Source: Micromonospora narathiwatensis (GTDB lineage: Bacteria > Actinomycetota > Actinomycetes > Mycobacteriales > Micromonosporaceae). Taken from it: a stretch of 64,000 bases of DNA. Below the pieces are notes generated by a model that searched no databases, was not told the DNA's origin, and saw only the letters and a list, made by a program, of their open reading frames with translations. The stretch is from the NCBI RefSeq assembly GCF_900089605.1, contig NZ_LT594324.1, forward strand, positions 4,402,001 through 4,466,000, in the 5' to 3' direction. Below, piece after piece: positions 59,000 through 64,000 of the stretch. The first letter of the stretch is position 1. Every line of letters starts with the position of its first letter. The position numbers and the translations under genes are program-made.

Positions 59000-59443
59000 G
59001 TGTACGTCTCAGCGCGCGCCGACTACGCGCTCCGGGCCATGCTCGCCGTCGCCGACGCCGCCGGGTCCCGCGACGGCGGCGAGTACGGCGACGGCGAGCT
59101 GGTGAAGGCGGCGGCCCTGGCCGAGAGTCAGGACATCCCGCTCAGCTTCCTTCAGGGCATCCTGCTCGAACTGCGCCGGGCCGGGCTGCTGCACAGCCAC
59201 CGCGGCACCGAGGGCGGATACGCGCTCACCCGCCCCGCGGCCGAGATCAGCGTGGGCGACGTCCTGCGCGCGGTCGGCGGGGCGCTCACCAGCGTCCGGG
59301 GTCTGCCGGCCGATCATGCCGGCTATCACGGGGTGGCCGTCGGGCTGCGGGACGTCTGGCTGGCGGTCGACGGGGCGATCGCGCTGGTGGTCGACCGGAC
59401 CACCCTCGCCGACCTGCTGGGCGACCGCACACCGACGGTCTGA
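59000..59443 (+). CDS. Rrf2-family transcriptional regulator
   Basis: 147 residues with the Rrf2 start (Y-V-S-A-R-A-D-Y-A-L-R-A-M-L-A), recognition helix I-P-L-S-F-L-Q-G-I-L, and wing G-T-E-G-G-Y-A-L-T-R-P. It has no cysteine cluster, so it does not hold an iron-sulfur cluster and is more like CymR-type sensors of sulfur status. The GTG lies 4 nt after the permease stop, so it is in the same operon and probably regulates it. Confidence 0.88.
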   Translation: MYVSARADYALRAMLAVADAAGSRDGGEYGDGELVKAAALAESQDIPLSFLQGILLELRRAGLLHSHRGTEGGYALTRPAAEISVGDVLRAVGGALTSVRGLPADHAGYHGVAVGLRDVWLAVDGAIALVVDRTTLADLLGDRTPTV

Positions 59444-59488
59444 CCGGGTGGGACGCCGGGGCGGTGGCCTCAGCCGGCCCGGCGGCGG

Positions 59489-59689
59489 CTAGCCCGCGGT
59501 CGGCCCGGCCGCCGGAGGCTGCCCCTCGTCCGGCCCGTGCAGTTCGACCAGGCTGGCCGGGGCGGCGTGACCTGGCCACTGGGGCCAGGGCGCGAACGCC
59601 GCGAGCACGGCGAGCAGCAGGCCCGCGCCCGCGACCACCAACACCATCAGCAGCTCACGCGCCGTCCCCGACTCGGCATCGCCGGCCAT
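59489..59689 (-). CDS. 66-aa single-helix membrane protein
   Basis: 66 residues: 13-residue soluble start (M-A-G-D-A-E-S-G-T-A-R-E-L), one strong hydrophobic helix (L-M-V-L-V-V-A-G-A-G-L-L-L-A-V-L), then a Pro-rich tail. GGGAGGGG lies 5 nt before the ATG, one of the strongest ribosome sites here, which supports a real gene. No family recognised. It converges on the Rrf2 gene. Confidence 0.6.
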   Translation of the reverse strand: MAGDAESGTARELLMVLVVAGAGLLLAVLAAFAPWPQWPGHAAPASLVELHGPDEGQPPAAGPTAG

Positions 59690-59829
59690 GCGCACCCCTC
59701 CCGCGAGGCCGACTCCGCCGGCCCGTGCTCCCCCACGCCAAGCATTGATCACGCCGACGGCCCTGGCCAGTCGTCAATCGGACTCTTTCCCGCCCGATAC
59801 CCGACTCGAGATCCCGGCCGCAAAAAGGA

Positions 59830-59868
59830 GGCGCGGCCGGCCGCCGAGGGAGGCGGGCCGGCCGCGCC
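59830..59868 (-). terminator. Terminator of the cold-shock gene
   Basis: 13-bp perfect stem GGCGCGGCCGGCC / GGCCGGCCGCGCC, 13-nt loop; the minus-strand RNA then has UCCUUUUUG. It lies about 52 nt past the csp stop. Confidence 0.85.
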
Positions 59869-59919
59869 GTCACGCCCGGGTGGGCGCGCCGCGTGTCCCG
59901 ACGTGGGAAATGCGCCGGC

Positions 59920-60123
59920 TCAGAGCGGGCGGATGTTCTCCGCCTGCGGGCCCTTCTGGCCCTGGGTCACCTCGAACTCGACCCGCTGGTTCTCGTCCAG
60001 CGAGCGGTAGCCGGACGACTGGATGGCGGAGAAGTGGGCGAAGACGTCGGCGCCGCCGCCGTCCGGGGTGATGAAGCCGAAGCCCTTGTCAGCGTTGAAC
60101 CACTTGACAGTGCCGATGGCCAT
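59920..60123 (-). CDS. Cold-shock protein (CspA family)
   Basis: 67 residues. RNA-binding motifs K-G-F-G-F-I (RNP1) and D-V-F-A-H-F (RNP2), V-K-W-F-N at the start and G-P-Q-A-E-N-I at the end are invariant family features. It melts RNA secondary structure. AGGAG lies 8 nt before the ATG. The long structured leader upstream points to post-transcriptional control. Own terminator downstream. Confidence 0.96.
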   Translation of the reverse strand: MAIGTVKWFNADKGFGFITPDGGGADVFAHFSAIQSSGYRSLDENQRVEFEVTQGQKGPQAENIRPL

Positions 60124-60330
60124 TGTTCGTCTCCTTTGACGGAACGGTCCGACCCACGCCTGTCGCGGGCCGGAATGGTGGTGCGCCATCCGGCGCACCC
60201 GTCGCTGCTGGTCGCCCCGCCCGGAGAACTCCGGACACAACAAAAGCGCGCCTGGGGCCACAATCCGCCAGGCGCACACAGAGTCTCTGGAACCAAAACT
60301 GCAACGTCGTCAAGGTACCACGGTTCGCTG
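60124..60330 (-). promoter_or_regulatory. Structured 5' leader of the cold-shock gene
   Basis: Three hairpins precede the start codon: GTGCGCC/GGCGCAC (60181-60198), CCGGA/TCCGG (60221-60234) and GCGCCTGG/CCAGGCGC (60248-60275). TTGACG (60308-60313, minus strand) is a possible -35, but I see no convincing -10, so the transcription start is uncertain. Confidence 0.5.
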
Positions 60331-60387
60331 CCGTCCGCCCAGGAACGCGCCGACGACGTTCGCGCCCGGCCAGCCGCACCCGAGGTG

Positions 60388-63300
60388 TCAGGGCCGGTGG
60401 GTCGGAGCGGCCTCGCTCGGAGTCTCCGGCACGTCGGCGATCAGGGCGGTCAGCCCGTCGGCGTCGAGCAGGTCCGCCGGCCGGACGGTTGCCCCGTCCC
60501 GGACGTAGTGGAAGGCCGCCCCCACCCGCTCGACCGGCACACCGGCCAGCTCGGCCCAGGCCAGCCGGTAGACCGCGAGCTGCACCGCCGCCGCCTCGGC
60601 TTCCCGCCCGGTGGGCTGCCGGCCGGTCTTCCAGTCGACCACGTCGTACCGGCCACCGGGGCGGGCGAAGACAGCGTCCATCCGGCCCCGGACCACCACG
60701 CCGGCGAGCACGGTGGCGAACGGCACCTCGACCTCCACCGGCACCCGCTCGGCCCACTCACTGGCCAGGAAACGCTCCTGAAGCTCGGTGAGCGCCTCGT
60801 CCGGCGCGGCGTCGTCGTCCGCCGCGCCGGGCAGCTCGTCCACGTCCAGCAGCCGGTCACCGCCGAAGCGCTGCTCCAACCAGGTGTGGAAGGCGGTGCC
60901 GCGCCGGGCGTACGGGTTGGGTTCGGCGGGCAGCGGCCGGCGCAGCGCCCGGGCCAGGGCCACCGGGTCGCGGCGCAGCGCCACCAGCTGGGTCACCGAC
61001 ATGTGCCCCGGCAGTTCGATCTCGACCGCCTCGGCCCGACGGGCCAGCTCCGCCTGCTCGGCCAGCAGCAGGTCGGCCTCCCGCCGCCACCGGGCCACCT
61101 CGGGGTCGTCCTCCCGGGCATCGTCGTCCCCGGACACCTCCCGGTGGGCCGCCTCCGGGTCGGCGAGGTGGCGGCGGACCAGCGCGGCGGCCCCCGCCAG
61201 CGCCGGCCGACGGGCGCCGAGCGGGTCGGCCGGCCATTCCGTTCGGAGCACCACCTCGGTGGTCGGGTTCACCGCGTCCCCGGCCGGCTCGGGCGCCCAC
61301 TCGTCGACCAGATGCCCGGCCGCGCCGTCCAGACAGGCGTCGTGCACCTCGCGCAGGAACACCGAGGGGCCGCGGAACCGCTTCGTCCCGTCCCCCCACC
61401 AGTAACCCGAGCAGAGCAGCAGCCGCCGGGGCCGGGTCACCGCCACGTACGCCAGCCGGCGTTCCTCCCGCTCGTCGTGCGCCCGCCAGGCGTCGGTGAA
61501 ATCCTCCACCGCCCGAGCCACCCCGCGCTGGTCCTCCGCCTCGGCCAGGCCCAGCTCGGGCAGCCCGTCGGCGTCGCCACGCAGCGGGAACGGCAGCACG
61601 CCCAACCCGCCGAGCCAGTGGTCGGAGTTGCGCACCGGCCCCGGCCAGACGCCCCGGGTCAGCCCGGCCGCCGCCACCACGTCCCACTCCAGGCCCTTGG
61701 CGGCGTGCGCGGTGAGGATCTGCACCGCGCCCTCCACCACCTCGACCTCGCCGGGCGTCAGGCCGCGCTCCTCGTCCTCGGCGGCCGCCAGGTAGGCGAG
61801 GAAGCCGGCCAGGGTCGCGCCGGGCGTCTCGCCGCTGAACCGGGCCGCGACGTCGCCGAGCGCGTCCAGGTGCCCACGGGCCAGACCGGCGTCGCCGGTG
61901 CCGTCCCGGCCGGCCCGGACCGCCACCTCCACGTCCAGGCCGATGGTCCGCTCGATGTCCGCGATCAGCTCCGGCAGGGACTGGTCCAGCCGGTAACGCA
62001 GCAGCGCCAGCTCCATCCCGTACGAACGCAGCCGCGCGTACCCCTCCGCCGAGTACGCCTGCGCCGGCCCCAGGTCGGCGAGCGCCTCGACGAGGGTGGC
62101 CTCGTCGAGGGCGTCCACGGTGATCTCCGGCCCCCCGTCGCCGGCCAGCTCCCGGCGGGCCCTCGCGATGCCCTTCGCCCGCCGGTGCAGGGCGACCAGG
62201 TCGCGCGGGCCGATCCGCCAGCGCGCCCCGGTGAGCAGGCGCAGCAGCGCCGCCCCGTCGGTGGGGTCGGCGAGCACCCGCAGCGTGCAGACCACGTCCC
62301 GGACCTCGGGGGTGTCCAGCAGGCCGCCCAGCCCGACCACCTCGACCGGCAGGCCCCGGGCGCGCAGCGCGGACTCGATGGCGGGGATCTGGCTGCGCAG
62401 CCGGACCAGCACGGCGGTGGTGGGGCGGTACGGCACCGGAATGTGCTCGGGCAGCGCGTTCGGCATCCCGGCCGCCCCGCGCCAGGCGGCGAGCACGCTC
62501 TCCGCGATCCACTCGGCCTCGTCGGCGTACGTCTCCAGGAGCGCGCAGTGCACGGTGCCGGCGGCCTGCCCGCGCGGGCTGCGGTGCGGGATCGGGTCCT
62601 TGACGCTCAGCGCCGCACGCAGTTCCGGTACCCGGGCGCCGGCCGCCCGCAGCGGCACCGAGAGCGCGTTGGCGACGCCGAGGATCTCCGGCCGGTTGCG
62701 CCAGCTCGTGGTGAGGCCGAGCGCCGGGGCCGGGGTGCCGTCGGCGCGCGCGAAGTCGGTGGGGAACCGGTCCAGCGTGCCGGCGCTGGCGCCGCGCCAG
62801 CCGTAGATGGACTGGCAGGGGTCGCCGACGGCGGTGACCGGGTGGCCGCCGCCGAAGAGCGCGTTGAGCAGCACCACCTGGGCGTGGCTGGTGTCCTGGT
62901 ATTCGTCGAGCAGCACCACCCGGAACCGGTCCCGCTCGATCACCCCGACGCCGGGATGGTCCCGGGCCACCCGCGCGGCCCGGGCGAGCTGGTCGGCGAA
63001 GTCCATCGCCTCGAAGTCGTCCTTGCGCCGGGCGTACGCCCGGACCAGCGGCAGCAGCTTCAGCCGGGTCCGCTGGACCTGCAACGCCTTCTTCACGTCC
63101 GCGTAGACCCGACCGGGGCGGGACTGCACGTCGGCGAAGAAGCGGCCGGTCCAGGCGGCCAGCTCGTCCGGGTCGACCAGGTGCTCGTCCAGCTCCCCGG
63201 CGAGGGCCAGCACGGCGTCGGTGACCGTGCTGGGCATCCGGTCCACCTCGGACATGTCGCCGTCGTAGTTGCGCACCAGCAGGTCGACGAGCTGCCAGCG

Positions 63301-63789
63301 GGACGCCTCGGTGAGCAGCCGGGTGGTCGGCTCGTACCCGGCGCGCAGCCCGTGCTCGGTGACGATCCGGCCGGCGTACGAGTGGTAGGTGGAGACGGTC
63401 GGCTCGCCGGCCAGCGGGTCGTCGTGCGGGTCCCGACCCTGCCGGCCCAGCCGGCGGATGAGCTGGTCGAGCCGGGTACGCACCCGGTGCGCCAGCTCAC
63501 CGGCGGCCTTGCGGGTGAAGGTGAGGCCGAGTACCTGCTCGGGTCGCACGTACTGGTTGGCGACCAGCCAGACCACCCGGGCGGCCATCGTCTCGGTCTT
63601 GCCGGACCCGGCGCCCGCGACGACCAGCAGCGGCTCCACCGGCGCCGCGATGATCGCCGCCTGCTCCCGGGTCGGCGCCGGCAGCCGGAGCAGTTTCGCC
63701 AGCTCGACCGGGGTGTAGCGCGGGCCGGCGTCGGCGGTCCGGGGGGCCGGGGTGGCGGCGGCGCCGAACAGGGTCGGTTGGCTCGTCAC
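60388..63789 (-). CDS. adnB: AdnB-type helicase-nuclease subunit
   Basis: 1133 residues. UvrD/RecB motor: Walker A V-A-G-A-G-S-G-K-T near 57-65, D-E-Y-Q-D-T-S-H in motif II, Q-S-I-Y-G-W-R-G-A in motif III, A-A-K-G-L-E-W-D in motif V. The C-terminal 110 residues form a RecB-like nuclease with D-A-V-F, D-W-K-T-G and Q-L-A-V-Y-R. This is the AdnB architecture (Rv3201c), the motor-dominant half of the actinobacterial double-strand-break resecting complex. GTG at 63789 overlaps the stop of adnA (GTGA), so it is coupled. Confidence 0.93.
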   Translation of the reverse strand: MTSQPTLFGAAATPAPRTADAGPRYTPVELAKLLRLPAPTREQAAIIAAPVEPLLVVAGAGSGKTETMAARVVWLVANQYVRPEQVLGLTFTRKAAGELAHRVRTRLDQLIRRLGRQGRDPHDDPLAGEPTVSTYHSYAGRIVTEHGLRAGYEPTTRLLTEASRWQLVDLLVRNYDGDMSEVDRMPSTVTDAVLALAGELDEHLVDPDELAAWTGRFFADVQSRPGRVYADVKKALQVQRTRLKLLPLVRAYARRKDDFEAMDFADQLARAARVARDHPGVGVIERDRFRVVLLDEYQDTSHAQVVLLNALFGGGHPVTAVGDPCQSIYGWRGASAGTLDRFPTDFARADGTPAPALGLTTSWRNRPEILGVANALSVPLRAAGARVPELRAALSVKDPIPHRSPRGQAAGTVHCALLETYADEAEWIAESVLAAWRGAAGMPNALPEHIPVPYRPTTAVLVRLRSQIPAIESALRARGLPVEVVGLGGLLDTPEVRDVVCTLRVLADPTDGAALLRLLTGARWRIGPRDLVALHRRAKGIARARRELAGDGGPEITVDALDEATLVEALADLGPAQAYSAEGYARLRSYGMELALLRYRLDQSLPELIADIERTIGLDVEVAVRAGRDGTGDAGLARGHLDALGDVAARFSGETPGATLAGFLAYLAAAEDEERGLTPGEVEVVEGAVQILTAHAAKGLEWDVVAAAGLTRGVWPGPVRNSDHWLGGLGVLPFPLRGDADGLPELGLAEAEDQRGVARAVEDFTDAWRAHDEREERRLAYVAVTRPRRLLLCSGYWWGDGTKRFRGPSVFLREVHDACLDGAAGHLVDEWAPEPAGDAVNPTTEVVLRTEWPADPLGARRPALAGAAALVRRHLADPEAAHREVSGDDDAREDDPEVARWRREADLLLAEQAELARRAEAVEIELPGHMSVTQLVALRRDPVALARALRRPLPAEPNPYARRGTAFHTWLEQRFGGDRLLDVDELPGAADDDAAPDEALTELQERFLASEWAERVPVEVEVPFATVLAGVVVRGRMDAVFARPGGRYDVVDWKTGRQPTGREAEAAAVQLAVYRLAWAELAGVPVERVGAAFHYVRDGATVRPADLLDADGLTALIADVPETPSEAAPTHRP

Positions 63790-64000
63790 GGCTCGACCAC
63801 CTGTCGGCCCTGCCCGGACACCGGGCAGCTCGTCCGGACCGGGCAGACCCGGCACTTCGAGTTGGCGACCGCGGCGAAGGTGGCGGCGGCCATCGTATCG
63901 GCGGTACGCCGGACCAGCGCGGTGGCCCAGCCGGCCTCCGGCCCCTCCCCGGCGGCGGCCTGGGTCTGCTCCTTGGCGTCCTTGGCGCCCGTGCCGAGCT
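63786..64000 (-). CDS. adnA: AdnA-type helicase-nuclease subunit, C-terminal fragment
   Basis: The last 71 codons of a gene that begins beyond the window. They read A-K-D-A-K-E-Q-T-Q-A-A-A-G-E-G-P and end with a cysteine cluster C-R-V-C-P-V-R-T-S-C-P-V. The cluster has the spacing C-x2-C-x5-C of the iron-sulfur staple in AddB/AdnA-type nucleases; the fourth Cys would lie upstream. Its stop overlaps the adnB start. Identity rests on this tail and on position (Rv3202c next to Rv3201c). Confidence 0.8.
   Translation of the reverse strand, partial: LGTGAKDAKEQTQAAAGEGPEAGWATALVRRTADTMAAATFAAVANSKCRVCPVRTSCPVSGQGRQVVEP

Noticed and set aside
1..64000. CRISPR array, prophage, insertion sequence or integrative element
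   Set aside because: No repeat-spacer pattern, cas gene, transposase, integrase or phage structural gene was found; the only tandem repeats are the two tRNAs and the 60-bp M16 repeat.

Overview
The window is a 64-kb chromosomal segment of a high-GC actinobacterium, most likely Micromonospora or a close member of the Micromonosporaceae. Pointers are the roughly 73% GC coding style, WhiB-family regulators, the SigR/RsrA thiol-stress pair, a mycoredoxin, an AdnAB-type recombination nuclease, PdtaS, DUF397/XRE and DUF5709 proteins, and abundant GTG starts. Several genes look leaderless, with a TAnnnT box 6-8 nt before the start codon. I see no phage, insertion sequence, integrase or CRISPR array, and no gene with clearly foreign composition.

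Layout. 1-5000: end of a glycosyltransferase-like gene, sensor kinase PdtaS behind a SIS-domain sugar isomerase, and a TPR protein. 5000-8000: an MFS drug pump with a divergent TetR regulator and an operator between them, then a GNAT acetylase. 8000-11200: a thiol-stress and ribosome block holding a TB7.3-like biotinyl carrier, a 24-aa bL37-type ribosomal protein, rsrA, sigR with its own SigR-type promoter, a hydrolase and a WhiB protein. 11300-16400: SRAP protein, aroA, rsgA, hisN and a permease. 16400-22700: GT4 glycosyltransferase, SDR, a STAS-ATPase fusion, DUF5709, a two-component pair and an RsbW-like protein. 22700-30500: divergent prs/glpK, DUF3592 proteins, a type VII secretion-like cassette (YbaB, small helical protein, WXG membrane protein), purC and a Tat/lipoprotein binding protein. 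30500-34700: MFS exporter with a leaderless ArsR regulator under a large inverted repeat, two tandem identical initiator tRNA genes each with its own terminator, and an ECF sigma/anti-sigma pair. 34700-48900: a block resembling M. tuberculosis Rv3193c-Rv3198A (UPF0182, PDZ/Lon-like protease, zincin, E1-like protein, ABC1 kinase, whiB7, uvrD2, mrx1), with a triplet of DnaA boxes and a complete transcription-attenuation leader in front of whiB7. 48900-56100: MFS, XRE/DUF397, nudC and two M16 peptidases separated by a 60-bp tandem repeat. 56200-64000: a sulfonate-type ABC operon ending in an Rrf2 regulator, a cold-shock gene with a structured leader, and adnB plus the end of adnA.

Together the genes form a housekeeping and stress core: redox control (SigR, RsrA, Mrx1), translation stress and antibiotic response (WhiB7, PdtaS), and DNA repair (UvrD2, AdnAB, SRAP). 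Small regulated transport modules lie between the core blocks. Two segments that are separate in M. tuberculosis (Rv3193c-Rv3202c and Rv3220c-Rv3228, recalled from memory) are both present here, interrupted by lineage-specific genes. The most interesting non-coding signals are the whiB7 leader, the DnaA-box cluster, the SigR promoter, the M16 intergenic repeat and the operators next to their regulators.
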